A DNA stretch of 64,000 nt from Rhizobiaceae bacterium (GTDB lineage: Bacteria; Pseudomonadota; Alphaproteobacteria; Rhizobiales; Rhizobiaceae): positions 310,001-374,000 of the forward strand of contig JAMLJC010000001.1 of the NCBI GenBank assembly GCA_023953845.1. The letters run 5' to 3'. A program made the translations under genes and the position numbers. A model generated the notes under the pieces. That model was not told the origin of the DNA, searched no databases, and saw only the letters and a program-made list of their open reading frames with translations. Positions 1 through 8,565 of the stretch are shown in pieces. Positions within the stretch are counted from its first letter, which is position 1. Each line of letters starts with the position of its first letter.

Positions 1-555
1 GGCAACTACGTGACGAGCCAGTCCTCCATCGCCACCATCGACGACCGGTCGAGCATCCTGGTCGATTTCTGGGTGCCGGAGCGCTTCGCCGCGGCCGTGA
101 AGATCGACGCCGAGATTTCCGCGACGCCGCTCGCCAATCCCAAGCAGAGCTATACGGGCGTCGTCTCGGCAATCGACAACCGGATCGACGAGAAGAGCCG
201 GACCCTCTGGGTGCAGGCGCGCATCGCCAACCCGTCCGACTCGCTGAAGGCCGGCATGTCGTTCCAGATCACCATGCGCTTCCCCGGCGAAACCTATCCG
301 GCCGTCAGCCCGCTGGCGATCATGTGGGGCAGCGACGGCGCCTTCGTGTGGAGCGTCGTCGACGGCAGGGTGAAGCAGGTGCCGGTGCGTATCGTCCAGC
401 GCAACACCGAGACCGTGCTCGTCGAGGGAGAGATCAGGGGCGGCGACATGGTCGTCACCGAGGGCCTTCAGAGCGTGCGTGACGGCGACGAGGTGCGGAT
501 CGCGAACGCCATCGTGCCGCGCGCCGCCGAGGCCGCCGGGGCGCCCACCCAATGA
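1..555 (+). CDS. RND efflux periplasmic adaptor (membrane fusion protein), C-terminal part
   Basis: The reading frame is open from base 1, so the gene begins outside the window and only about the last 184 residues are visible. They read as the beta-barrel and membrane-proximal parts of an AcrA/HlyD-type adaptor: 'VDFWVPERF', 'SAIDNRIDEKSRTLWVQAR', 'LKAGMSFQITMRF', and the terminal 'GDMVVTEGLQSVRDGDEV'. Adaptors of this family bridge an inner-membrane RND pump to an outer-membrane channel in the periplasm. The stop codon overlaps the ATG of the RND pump by four bases (ATGA), so the two are translationally coupled. The exported substrate cannot be read from the sequence. Confidence 0.9.
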   Translation, partial: GNYVTSQSSIATIDDRSSILVDFWVPERFAAAVKIDAEISATPLANPKQSYTGVVSAIDNRIDEKSRTLWVQARIANPSDSLKAGMSFQITMRFPGETYPAVSPLAIMWGSDGAFVWSVVDGRVKQVPVRIVQRNTETVLVEGEIRGGDMVVTEGLQSVRDGDEVRIANAIVPRAAEAAGAPTQ

Positions 556-3500
556 CGGAGCCGATCGCAGCGAAGACCGCAGAGACCGGGATGACGGCGC
601 TGTTCATCCGTCGCCCGGTTCTGGCCTTCGTGCTGAACACGCTGATCGCGGTCGCGGGGCTCGCTGCCTTCTACGGCGTCGAGATCCGAGAGCTTCCCGA
701 CGTCGACCGCGCCGTCATCACCGTGACCACGGATTTCGAGGGCGCCGCCGCCGAGACGGTGGACCGTGAGCTCACCGAGCGCATCGAGGGCGGCGTCGCC
801 CGCGTTTCGGGCGTGAAGTCGATCTCGTCCTCCTCCTCCTTCGGCCGCAGCCGTGTCACCATCGAGTTCGGCGACGGCGTCGACCTCAACGTGGCGGCAT
901 CCGACGTGCGCGATGCGGTGGGCCGCATCTCGAACCAGCTTCCGGACGAGGCCGACGCGCCCCGCATCGTCAAGGCCGACGCCAACTCCGACGCCGTGAT
1001 GCGGCTCGCCGTGACCTCGCCGACCATGTCGGTCGAGGACATGACGGTCGTCATCCAGGATCAGGTCGAGGACACGCTGGCCGCCGTTCCCGGCGTGGCC
1101 GACGTGCAGGTCTACGGCGATCGCGACAAGATCTTCCGCATCGACGTGGATCAGGCGAAGCTCGCCAGCCTCGGCCTGACCGTTGCCGACCTGCGCGTCG
1201 CGCTGGCCTCCGTCGCCTTCGACACGCCGGCCGGGTCGATCACCACCACCAATCAGGACCTGATCGTCCGCACCACCGCCGACGTCACCACGCCGGAGGA
1301 ATTCGAGGACATCGTCATCGGGGACAACGCCCATATCCGCGACGTCGCGACGGTGACGCTCGGCCCGGACACGGGACAGACGACGCTGCGCTCGGACGGC
1401 AAGACCGGCATCGGCATCGGCATCATCCGCGCCGCCGAATCGAACACGCTCGACATTTCGGAAGGCGTGCAGACGGCCGTTGCGAAACTCCAGACCGAAC
1501 TGCCGGAAGGCATGTCGATCAAGGTGACCAGCGACGACGCCGTGTTCGTCAACGGCGCCGTGCACGAGGTCGAGATCGCGCTGATGCTGTCGGTCAGCAT
1601 CGTGCTTCTGGTCATCTATCTCTTCCTGCTCGACTGGCGCGCCACGCTCATCCCCGGCCTTTCCCTGCCGGTGGCGCTGGTCGGCACCATCGCCGCCATC
1701 TACCTCGCCGGCTTCTCCATCAACATCCTGACGCTGCTGGCGCTGGTGCTGGCCACCGGCCTCGTCGTCGACGACGCCATCGTCGTGCTGGAGAACATCG
1801 TGCGGCGGCGCAACGAGGGTCTTGGCCCCCGCGCGGCCGCCGTGCTGGGCACGCAGGAGGTCTTCTTCGCCGTGGTCGCCACGACGGCGACGCTGGTCGC
1901 GGTCTTCGTGCCGATCTCCTTCCTGCCTGGCCAGACCGGCGGCCTGTTCCGCGAGTTCGGCTTCGTGCTCGCCATCGCCGTCACGCTCTCCGGCGTCGTC
2001 GCGCTCACGCTCTGCCCGATGCTCGCCTCGCGCATGCTGGGCAGCGCCTCGCTGCACCATGAAGGCGGCCACGGCATCGGCGCCCGGATCGGCGGCGCGC
2101 TGAGCGGGCTTTACCGGCGCTGCCTGCACGTCTGCCTCGACGCGCCCCTGATCGTGCTGCTGGGGGCGGCCTTGTTCGCCGGCGGGGCCTTCTCGCTGTT
2201 CGGCACGATCCGGCAGGAACTGACGCCGACGGAGGACCGCTCGGTCGTGCTCCTGCGGCTCAACGCGCCGCAGGGCGTGAGCCTGGACTACACCACCTCG
2301 CAGATGCGCCGGCTGGGCGAGCTCATCCAGCCGCTGCGCGATTCCGGCGAGGTGATCAGCACCTTCGAGAACACCGGCCAGAACGGGCAGACCAACAGCG
2401 GCTTCATGGTCGTGACGCTGGCGCCATGGCATGAGCGCACCCGCAGCCAGCAGCAGATCCAGACCGAGATCCTCGACCTCGCCAAGCAGGTGCCGAGCCT
2501 GCGCGCCTTCGCCATCAACCCGAACAGCCTCGGCATCCGGGGGGCCGGCAGCGGCCTGCAATTCGCGCTGGTCGGCAACGACAGGCAGAAGCTCGGCGAA
2601 GCGGCGACGAAGATCATCGACGCGATGCGCGACGACCCGCGTTTCCAGCAGGCGCGGTTGACCGTGGACCCGACGCAGCCGCAGCTTTCCGTGGTCATCG
2701 ACCGCGCCCGCGCTTCCGATCTCGGCATCGACATCACCGGCCTCGCCAACACCATGCAGGCGATGCTCGACGGCAACAACATCGGCGACGTCTATATCGG
2801 CGACCGCAGCTTCAACGTGAAGCTCGTCTCCTCGACCAATCCCGTCAACGATCCGACCGATCTCGAAAACATCTTCCTCAAGACGAGCGACGGCCGCTAC
2901 GTGCCGATGTCGACCATCGCGACGCTCTCCGAGCGCTCGGTGCCGCCGTCGCTGTCGCGCGAGCAGAGGCAGCCGTCAGTCGGCATCGCGACCAATCTGC
3001 GCGGCGACTTCGCGCTCGGCGACGCGCTGCGCGAGGCCGAGCGGATCGCCACGCCGCTGCTGCCGCCCGGCGCGCGCGTGCTGCCGCTGGCCGAGGCCGC
3101 GACGCTCAACGAGACCAACAGCGGCATGATCACCATCTTCGGCTTCGCGCTGGTCATCATCCTGCTCGTGCTCGCCGCGCAGTTCGAGAGCTTTGTCAGC
3201 GCCATCGTCATCATGGCGACGGTGCCGCTGGGGCTCGCCTGCGCCATCATCGCGCTGATCATTACCGGCACCAGCCTCAACGCCTACAGCCAGATCGGCC
3301 TCGTGCTGCTGGTCGGCGTCATGGCCAAGAACGGCATCCTGATCGTCGAATTCGCCAACCAGCTGCGCGACCGCGGCCTCGGCGTGCGCGAGGCGATCGA
3401 GCAGGCGGCCAACATAAGGCTGCGGCCGGTGACGATGACCATGATCTGCACGGTGCTCGGCGGCGTGCCGCTGGTGCTGGCGAGCGGCGCCGGCGCGGAA

Positions 3501-3686
3501 GCCCGCATCGCGCTCGGCTGGGTGATCGTCGGCGGACTGGGGCTGGCGGCCATATCGACGCTCTTCCTGACGCCGGTCGCCTACCTGCTGCTCGGCCGCT
3601 TCATCACGCCCAAGGTGCACGAGGAAGCCCGCCTGCGGCGCGAACTGGAAGAAGCCGCCTACAACGACATGGAGCCGGCGGAGTAG
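552..3686 (+). CDS. RND efflux transporter, inner-membrane pump
   Basis: This 1044-residue protein has the full length of an AcrB/MexB-type (HAE) proton-driven pump. It opens with 'FIRRPVLAFVLNTLIAVAG', the usual first membrane segment. It has two large periplasmic loops and two groups of membrane helices. The TM4 acid pair is visible in 'GLVVDDAIVVLENI' and the second-half lysine in 'GVMAKNGILIVEFAN'; these are the proton-relay positions in this family. It overlaps the adaptor stop by four bases. No outer-membrane factor or dedicated regulator follows, so the third component is either upstream of the window or shared. Substrates may be drugs, solvents or other hydrophobic compounds; nothing here decides that. 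Confidence 0.95.
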   Translation: MTEPIAAKTAETGMTALFIRRPVLAFVLNTLIAVAGLAAFYGVEIRELPDVDRAVITVTTDFEGAAAETVDRELTERIEGGVARVSGVKSISSSSSFGRSRVTIEFGDGVDLNVAASDVRDAVGRISNQLPDEADAPRIVKADANSDAVMRLAVTSPTMSVEDMTVVIQDQVEDTLAAVPGVADVQVYGDRDKIFRIDVDQAKLASLGLTVADLRVALASVAFDTPAGSITTTNQDLIVRTTADVTTPEEFEDIVIGDNAHIRDVATVTLGPDTGQTTLRSDGKTGIGIGIIRAAESNTLDISEGVQTAVAKLQTELPEGMSIKVTSDDAVFVNGAVHEVEIALMLSVSIVLLVIYLFLLDWRATLIPGLSLPVALVGTIAAIYLAGFSINILTLLALVLATGLVVDDAIVVLENIVRRRNEGLGPRAAAVLGTQEVFFAVVATTATLVAVFVPISFLPGQTGGLFREFGFVLAIAVTLSGVVALTLCPMLASRMLGSASLHHEGGHGIGARIGGALSGLYRRCLHVCLDAPLIVLLGAALFAGGAFSLFGTIRQELTPTEDRSVVLLRLNAPQGVSLDYTTSQMRRLGELIQPLRDSGEVISTFENTGQNGQTNSGFMVVTLAPWHERTRSQQQIQTEILDLAKQVPSLRAFAINPNSLGIRGAGSGLQFALVGNDRQKLGEAATKIIDAMRDDPRFQQARLTVDPTQPQLSVVIDRARASDLGIDITGLANTMQAMLDGNNIGDVYIGDRSFNVKLVSSTNPVNDPTDLENIFLKTSDGRYVPMSTIATLSERSVPPSLSREQRQPSVGIATNLRGDFALGDALREAERIATPLLPPGARVLPLAEAATLNETNSGMITIFGFALVIILLVLAAQFESFVSAIVIMATVPLGLACAIIALIITGTSLNAYSQIGLVLLVGVMAKNGILIVEFANQLRDRGLGVREAIEQAANIRLRPVTMTMICTVLGGVPLVLASGAGAEARIALGWVIVGGLGLAAISTLFLTPVAYLLLGRFITPKVHEEARLRRELEEAAYNDMEPAE

Positions 3687-3815
3687 CGCCGGCCGCGATG
3701 CCTGTCGCGCCCCCTCACCTGCCTGCCGGCGAATTCCGGAATGGCGATTCGATACCCCATGACATAGGTTTCGCGCCGCTCTATCTGTGCGCGCGAAACG
3801 CATCCGAGGACGCCT

Positions 3816-4289
3816 ATGCAAACCGTCACCCTGGAGCATCTCCAAAACTCCGTCGGCAAGGAAATCGGCCTGTCGCCCTGGCGCGAGGTGACGCAGACCA
3901 TGATCGACCTGTTCGCCGACGCGACCGACGACCACCAGTTCATCCATTGCGATCCGGATCGGGCGGCTCGCGAGACGCCGTTCGGCGGCACCATCGCGCA
4001 TGGCTTCCTGACGCTGTCCCTGCTTTCGACGATGACCTACGAGACGCTGCCGCCGCTGGAAGGGGGCGGCATGGCCATCAACCAGGGTTTTGATTCGATC
4101 CGTTTCATCACGCCGGTGAAGACCGGCTCCCGCATCCGCACGCGCTTCGTGCTGGCCGAGACCAAGGTGCGGCCGTCCGGCTGGGTGCATGTCAATTACG
4201 ACGTCACCATCGAGATCGAGAACGTGATGAAACCCGCCCTGACGGCGCGCTGGCTCACCGTCATTGCGCCGAAGGAGCAGCCGCAGTGA
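3816..4289 (+). CDS. MaoC-like (R)-specific enoyl hydratase (NodN type)
   Basis: The 157-residue product has the single hot-dog fold of the MaoC dehydratase family. The motif 'FADATDDHQFIHCDPDRA' holds the hydratase Asp and His, followed by 'TPFGGTIAHGFLTLSLL'. Such proteins hydrate short or medium enoyl-CoA esters with R stereochemistry; rhizobial relatives include NodN. The ATG is preceded by a GAGG-type ribosome site within 'ccgaggacgcct'. It stands alone between the efflux pump and the ABM gene, with 129 bases upstream and 94 downstream, so it probably has its own promoter. The physiological substrate is not indicated. Confidence 0.85.
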   Translation: MQTVTLEHLQNSVGKEIGLSPWREVTQTMIDLFADATDDHQFIHCDPDRAARETPFGGTIAHGFLTLSLLSTMTYETLPPLEGGGMAINQGFDSIRFITPVKTGSRIRTRFVLAETKVRPSGWVHVNYDVTIEIENVMKPALTARWLTVIAPKEQPQ

Positions 4290-4383
4290 TTCTGGCCGGT
4301 CGTCATCGATCACAGAACCGGGATTGCAGCCTTCCGCCTTTTGACGCATTGCTGCCGGATACATTCCGACGAAGGAGACGCGC

Positions 4384-4749
4384 ATGCCGGCGGTGACCAT
4401 CATCGTGGAGTTCGAAACGGTCGAAGGAGCCGCGGCGGAGTTCGAGCGCATCGTCCTCGACCATGCGCAACGCACGCTGATCGAGGAACCGGGCTGCCTG
4501 CGCTTCGAGGTGTTTCGCCCCTTCGATGAGGATGGCAGGCCGAAGCCGGACTGGCTGGTCGTCAACGAGCTCTATGCCGACGATGCGGCGGTGGCCGCCC
4601 ATCGGGCCAATCCGCGCATGGCCTCGCTTGGCAATGCGATAAAGCCGCTGGTGAAAACGCGCCGCGCCATCAGGGGACACGCGCTGGATGAACCGCCTGC
4701 CGAAGAGGGCAAGCGGCCGGAAGAACTCAACGCCGCCAACGACGACTGA
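4384..4749 (+). CDS. Antibiotic biosynthesis monooxygenase (ABM) domain protein
   Basis: This is a 121-residue small protein of the ABM/YgiN dimeric alpha-beta barrel family. The typical elements are an N-terminal strand 'VTIIVEFETVEG', the core 'EEPGCLRFEVFRPFDEDG' and 'LVVNELYADDAAVAAHRAN'. Family members act as cofactor-free quinol or polyketide monooxygenases, or have unknown roles. A strong ribosome site, GGAGA, lies seven bases before the ATG. The last 20 or so residues are charged and look disordered. It is followed by a convergent tiny acidic-protein gene five bases away. Substrate unknown. Confidence 0.8.
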   Translation: MPAVTIIVEFETVEGAAAEFERIVLDHAQRTLIEEPGCLRFEVFRPFDEDGRPKPDWLVVNELYADDAAVAAHRANPRMASLGNAIKPLVKTRRAIRGHALDEPPAEEGKRPEELNAANDD

Positions 4750-4754
4750 GCCTG

Positions 4755-4937
4755 CTACTTTCCCGTCGTGCCCTTCGGCAAGGGCCTGCCGGGAATGGCG
4801 GTCGAGGTCACGGACACCGGATCGCTCGCCGGGAACGTGTCCTCCAGGCCTTCGTCAAGTTCTTCCTCGATGATGTCTTCGTCGTCCGGACGGTCTTCCG
4901 GCGGCAGGACATCCCTGGGTGGCTTCGAGTTTGGCAT
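4755..4937 (-). CDS. Small conserved acidic protein
   Basis: The 60-residue product is very acidic in its middle ('DDEDIIEEELDEGLEDTF') and ends in a Pro/Gly/Lys-rich tail containing 'PASDPVSVTSTAIPG'. I recognise this 'LDEALEETFPASDP' signature from short hypothetical proteins widespread in rhizobia; their function is unknown to me. I chose the ATG at 4937 over an upstream TTG at 4955 because the peptide then begins with the usual 'MPNSKPP'-like head. It is convergent with the ABM gene, with a five-base gap. There is no signal peptide or membrane segment, so it should be cytoplasmic and largely disordered. Confidence 0.7.
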   Translation of the reverse strand: MPNSKPPRDVLPPEDRPDDEDIIEEELDEGLEDTFPASDPVSVTSTAIPGRPLPKGTTGK

Positions 4938-4995
4938 GCGGCATTCTCGCCGCAACCGGACGGAATGGAAAGCCCGAAACGTCCGCCGCGTCTCT

Positions 4996-6135
4996 TCACG
5001 CGCAAAACGTGATCGCCGCTTCCGTCAGAATGTCGGCCAGCGTCTCGACGGAGCGGATGTCAGTCCATTCGGTCGCTGCATGCGCACCGCCGCCATCCGC
5101 GCCGAACATGACGCAGGGAATGCCCGCGCCTTGCAGGATGGCGCAATCGGTCCAGAAGGGCTCGCCGCGCCGCACCGGCGCATGCCCGAGACTGCTTGCC
5201 GCAGCCTTGTCCAGCGCCGCCACCACCGGCTCCGTCTCCGCCACCTCGAAGGGCGGACGGCTGAGCCCGGTCGACAGGCTGGCTCGAAAATCTGGGTCGA
5301 CCGCGGCGATGCCGTCGATGATGGCCTGAAGCTCGGCCGCCACCGTCTCCGGCGTCTCACCGGGTATGGTGCGGCGTTCGAGCGAGATACGGCATTCGGC
5401 CGGATAGCTTGAGATTTCCTCGCCGCCGCGGATCAGCGAGGCATGGACCGAGCCGGATTTCAGCAATGCGTGCGAGGGATGGGCGCGCAGCCGCCGGTCG
5501 TACGCCTCCAGCGCGACGAGGAATTTTCCGGCCTTGGCGATGGCGTCGATGCCAAGCTCCGGCCGCGAACCATGGGCCGCGCGGCCATGCACGGCGACAT
5601 CGAACCAGACGAAGCCGCGATGCGCGACGGTGAGTTCCAGATGGCTCGGCTCGGTCACGATTGCCGCGTCGGCCCTGAACCGCGTTGTCACCTCCGCCGT
5701 GCCGAAGGAGGCATATTCCTCGTCGGCGACGCAGGCGACCAGAATGTCGCCCCCGACGCCTTTGGCCTTGGCGCGGGCGGCGGCCACCATCATCGCCGCC
5801 ACGCCGCCCTTCATGTCGAAGGAGCCGCGCCCGTAGAGCCTGCCGTCGCGGACGGACGGATCGAGCGCGTCGCCGTCATAGCTGCCGATGGAGACCGTAT
5901 CGATATGACCGTTGAACATCAGCGACCGTCCACCACCGGCGCCGCGCGCAATGCCGACGATGGACGGACGTCCTGCATGTTCCTCGACGCGATGCACCTC
6001 GAAACCGCGCTCGGCCAGCCATTGCCCGCAGAAATCCGCGATCGCCGCCTCGCCGGCGCCGCCGGGCACGAGATCCGGATTGACCGAGTTGATGGAGACG
6101 AGGCGCTTCAGGAGTTCGATCGGATCGTCGCTCAT
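4996..6135 (-). CDS. M20-family amidohydrolase (ArgE/DapE-like, YgeY-like)
   Basis: This is a 379-residue M20 metallopeptidase-type deacylase. Metal-ligand and catalytic motifs are visible: 'FNGHIDTVSIG' (His and Asp ligands), 'VADEEYASFGTAE' (general-base Glu and ligand Glu), and the dimerisation-domain His in 'GRAAHGSRPELG'. Its ATG overlaps the stop of the diaminopropionate ammonia-lyase gene by four bases, so the two are one transcript. Escherichia coli has the same pair (ygeX, a diaminopropionate ammonia-lyase, next to ygeY, an M20 enzyme). By that context it may release an amino acid such as 2,3-diaminopropionate from an acylated or peptide form; this is inference. Automatic annotation would probably call it acetylornithine deacetylase, but no arginine genes are nearby. 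Confidence 0.88.
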   Translation of the reverse strand: MSDDPIELLKRLVSINSVNPDLVPGGAGEAAIADFCGQWLAERGFEVHRVEEHAGRPSIVGIARGAGGGRSLMFNGHIDTVSIGSYDGDALDPSVRDGRLYGRGSFDMKGGVAAMMVAAARAKAKGVGGDILVACVADEEYASFGTAEVTTRFRADAAIVTEPSHLELTVAHRGFVWFDVAVHGRAAHGSRPELGIDAIAKAGKFLVALEAYDRRLRAHPSHALLKSGSVHASLIRGGEEISSYPAECRISLERRTIPGETPETVAAELQAIIDGIAAVDPDFRASLSTGLSRPPFEVAETEPVVAALDKAAASSLGHAPVRRGEPFWTDCAILQGAGIPCVMFGADGGGAHAATEWTDIRSVETLADILTEAAITFCA

Positions 6136-7313
6136 GCGGCCATTTCCTCGGACTTGTGGCCGACGATCGCCTCGTAGATGGCGGGATCGGTGGCGCCTTC
6201 GCTGTTGAAGACAAGGATGCGGGAGGCGGGGCCGAGCGCCAGATGCGCCCGCGCGGCCGGATCGGCCATGCAGGCGAGGAAGCCTGCGAGCCCGGTGCCG
6301 CCGCTTTCACCCGAAACGATGGCGGGATCGCCGGCGGCCGGTTCGGCGAGACGCCGCATCACGGCGGGCGACGCCTGCTCCTCCAGCGTCACATAGCCGT
6401 CCGCCAGATGCCGCAGCACCTCCCAGCCGAGCGGCGACGGGGTGGCGCATTCCAGCATCGCCATGATTGTGGGCTCGCCATGCGGGATGGTGACGGAACG
6501 CCCGGCCTCGGCCGACGCATAGAGGCACGCCGCGCGGGCGGGCTCGACCACCACGATCCTCGGCGCAGCCGTCCCGAGCCGCTGCGCGGCATAGGCCGCG
6601 ACGGCGGCGGCCAGCCCGCCGACGCCGGCCTGCAGGAAGATGTGGGTGGGCGGCTGCGGCAGGGCGTCGAGCGCCTCGCCGATCATCGTCGTATAGCCCT
6701 GCATGACGCTGAGCGGGATCGCCTCGTAGCCCTCCCACGCCGTGTCCGAAACGACGGTCCAGCCATGCTTCGCCGCCATCTCGGCCGACAGTGCGATGGA
6801 ATCGTCGTAGGAGCCTTCGATGCGGTTGATATGCGCGCCGAACGCCGCCATCGCCGCCGCACGGCCTTCCGATACGCCGGCATGGATGAAGATATCGCAG
6901 CGCGCCCCGGCCAGTTGCGCGCCCCAGGCGACGGAACGCCCGTGATTGCCGTCCGTGGCGCAGCAGAAAGTCATGCCGGACGCGATCTCCCGGATTTCCG
7001 GCTTCGCCAGATCCTCGGGCCGGACTTTTCGGCCAAGCCGCTTCGCGGCCTCCTCCAGCACAAGCGAGACGACCGCATAGGCGCCGCCCAGCGATTTGAA
7101 GCTGGAAAGGCCGAACCGCCGGCCCTCGTCCTTCACATGAATGGCGGCGACGCCCGTCTCGCCCGCCAGTCCGCCAAGCGCATGGAGCGGCGTCGGCGCG
7201 TATCCCGGAAAGGTGGAAAGCACGGCGCGGGCGCGCACCCTCCCCTCCTCGCCAAGCGCTTCCATCAGCATGGCGCGCGGCGGCGGCCCTTTTTGCGAAA
7301 TCGGCAGGAACAT
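6132..7313 (-). CDS. dpaL: Diaminopropionate ammonia-lyase
   Basis: This PLP fold-type II enzyme converts 2,3-diaminopropionate to pyruvate and ammonia. The PLP lysine sits in 'RFGLSSFKSLGGAYAV' and the substrate/PLP loop in 'CCATDGNHGRSVAWGA'. A glycine-rich phosphate loop appears later in 'LQAGVGGLAAAVAAYA'. The open frame extends to 7424, but I start at the ATG at 7313 ('MFLPISQKG'), which gives 393 residues, the family's normal size. It is the first gene of a two-gene operon with an M20 amidohydrolase and is divergent from an Lrp-type regulator 134 bases away, the usual arrangement for local amino-acid control. Confidence 0.88.
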   Translation of the reverse strand: MFLPISQKGPPPRAMLMEALGEEGRVRARAVLSTFPGYAPTPLHALGGLAGETGVAAIHVKDEGRRFGLSSFKSLGGAYAVVSLVLEEAAKRLGRKVRPEDLAKPEIREIASGMTFCCATDGNHGRSVAWGAQLAGARCDIFIHAGVSEGRAAAMAAFGAHINRIEGSYDDSIALSAEMAAKHGWTVVSDTAWEGYEAIPLSVMQGYTTMIGEALDALPQPPTHIFLQAGVGGLAAAVAAYAAQRLGTAAPRIVVVEPARAACLYASAEAGRSVTIPHGEPTIMAMLECATPSPLGWEVLRHLADGYVTLEEQASPAVMRRLAEPAAGDPAIVSGESGGTGLAGFLACMADPAARAHLALGPASRILVFNSEGATDPAIYEAIVGHKSEEMAA

Positions 7314-7447
7314 GATGCCTCCATGAATGACGGCGGGAACATATCCCGGCTGCTTTGGGAATTGGCTCCTCATTTCGCCAGTCAGGCGGGACATTGTTGC
7401 ATAGGCGGAGCGCATGAAGCACAAGCAGCCCGGGACGGAGGCAAGGC

Positions 7448-7915
7448 GTGACGCTCGACAAATTCGACCTGAAGATCCTGGCGCTACTGCAAAAGGACAA
7501 CCGCATGCCGCAACGCGACATCAGCGCGGCGGTGAACCTTTCCTCGTCTTCCGTGAACCGGCGCATCGCGGCGATGGAAGAGGCCGGCGTGATCCGCGCC
7601 AACACGGCCGTGGTGGACCCCGCGAAAGTCGGCCGGCCGATCACCATCATCGCCGAGGTGACGGTGGAGAGCGAACGGCTCGACCTGCTCGACGCGGTGA
7701 AGAAGAGGCTCATCGACTGTCCGGCCGTGCAGCAGGTCTACTACGTCACCGGCGAGGTGGATTTCGTCGCGATCCTGACCGTCGCCGACATGGACGAATA
7801 TGTGCGCCTGTCGCGGGAATTGTTCTTCGCCGAGGGCAATGTGAAGAGCTTTCGCACGCTCGTCGCCATGGAGCGCGCGAAGGTGTCGCTGGCTGTAGAA
7901 CCGCGCCGAGGTTAA
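7448..7915 (+). CDS. Lrp/AsnC-family transcriptional regulator
   Basis: The 155-residue product has an N-terminal winged helix-turn-helix ('LDKFDLKILALLQKDNR', 'VNLSSSSVNRRIAAMEEAG') followed by the RAM ligand-binding domain, with the typical 'VYYVTGEVDFVAILTVADM'. These proteins form octamers that sense amino acids. Translation starts at GTG, preceded by ACGGAGGC. It is divergent from dpaL, so it most likely controls the diaminopropionate operon and itself. Its stop overlaps the convergent soxG stop by four bases. Confidence 0.92.
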   Translation: MTLDKFDLKILALLQKDNRMPQRDISAAVNLSSSSVNRRIAAMEEAGVIRANTAVVDPAKVGRPITIIAEVTVESERLDLLDAVKKRLIDCPAVQQVYYVTGEVDFVAILTVADMDEYVRLSRELFFAEGNVKSFRTLVAMERAKVSLAVEPRRG

Positions 7916-8565
7916 GCCGCGGCGTCGCGCGCGGCCTCCGACAGGAAGGTGAAGCAGTAATCCGAGAACGAGCGCCAGCATTCGACGCGGAACGCGTCCT
8001 CGGTGGTGCGCAGGAGCACGATCTCGATCTTGGCGAGCACGGTGCGCGAGCAGGCGCCGACCGGAAAGGCGGAAAGCGCCAGATCCTGCGGGCAACCGGC
8101 ATTCAGCGTCGCCTCGCAGCCCTTGCCGCTGACGGAGAAGGCGACATTCCGATGCGAGACGCCGACGGCGGAATGAAGCTGCGATACGGATGCGCAATCG
8201 GCCAGTGGATCGCCGCCCGCCTCGTCGATCACCAGCCACTCGTCCGGCCCGAGCCAGAGCGCGGTGCGGCCACCGCTGGCAGCGGAGGTCTTCGGCTTTT
8301 CGGGCAGTTTCACGCCAAGCGCCTTCGACAGCGCAGCGACCGAAGCGGCCGGCGCGCGCAGCGAGATACGTTCGGCCGGCGGCAACACCTCGACGCGCGC
8401 GGCGACGCCGGAATAGGCGCGGCCGGCATGGGCGGGGCGGCGAAGTGCGATGTTTTCGGGTGTCGCGGAGCGCACCGTTTTCGCACGCGATGCGACCGTT
8501 TTCGCGGGCCTTGCCGCAGAAGCAGCACGCGTCTTTCCCTCTGCCGGAGCAGCTTTCTTAGCCAT
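7912..8565 (-). CDS. soxG: Sarcosine oxidase gamma subunit
   Basis: The 217-residue product is the smallest GcvT-like subunit of heterotetrameric sarcosine oxidase, which demethylates sarcosine to glycine, H2O2 and 5,10-methylene-tetrahydrofolate. The family core is visible as 'ALWLGPDEWLVIDEAG' and 'DCASVSQLHSAVGVSHRNVAFSVSG'. It starts inside the end of soxA with an eight-base overlap. Odd feature: the first 45 or so residues are a low-complexity Lys/Ala/Arg/Pro-rich extension ('MAKKAAPAEGKTRAASAARP') not expected in this subunit. It is the last gene of the sox operon and is convergent with the Lrp gene. Confidence 0.9.
   Translation of the reverse strand: MAKKAAPAEGKTRAASAARPAKTVASRAKTVRSATPENIALRRPAHAGRAYSGVAARVEVLPPAERISLRAPAASVAALSKALGVKLPEKPKTSAASGGRTALWLGPDEWLVIDEAGGDPLADCASVSQLHSAVGVSHRNVAFSVSGKGCEATLNAGCPQDLALSAFPVGACSRTVLAKIEIVLLRTTEDAFRVECWRSFSDYCFTFLSEAARDAAA

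Noticed and set aside
468..2561. Long open frame on the minus strand (697 codons) opposite the RND pump gene
   Set aside because: It is antisense to a well-defined RND pump. Its composition is His/Asp/Arg-rich as expected from the reverse frame of a GC-rich gene, with no homology or start signal.
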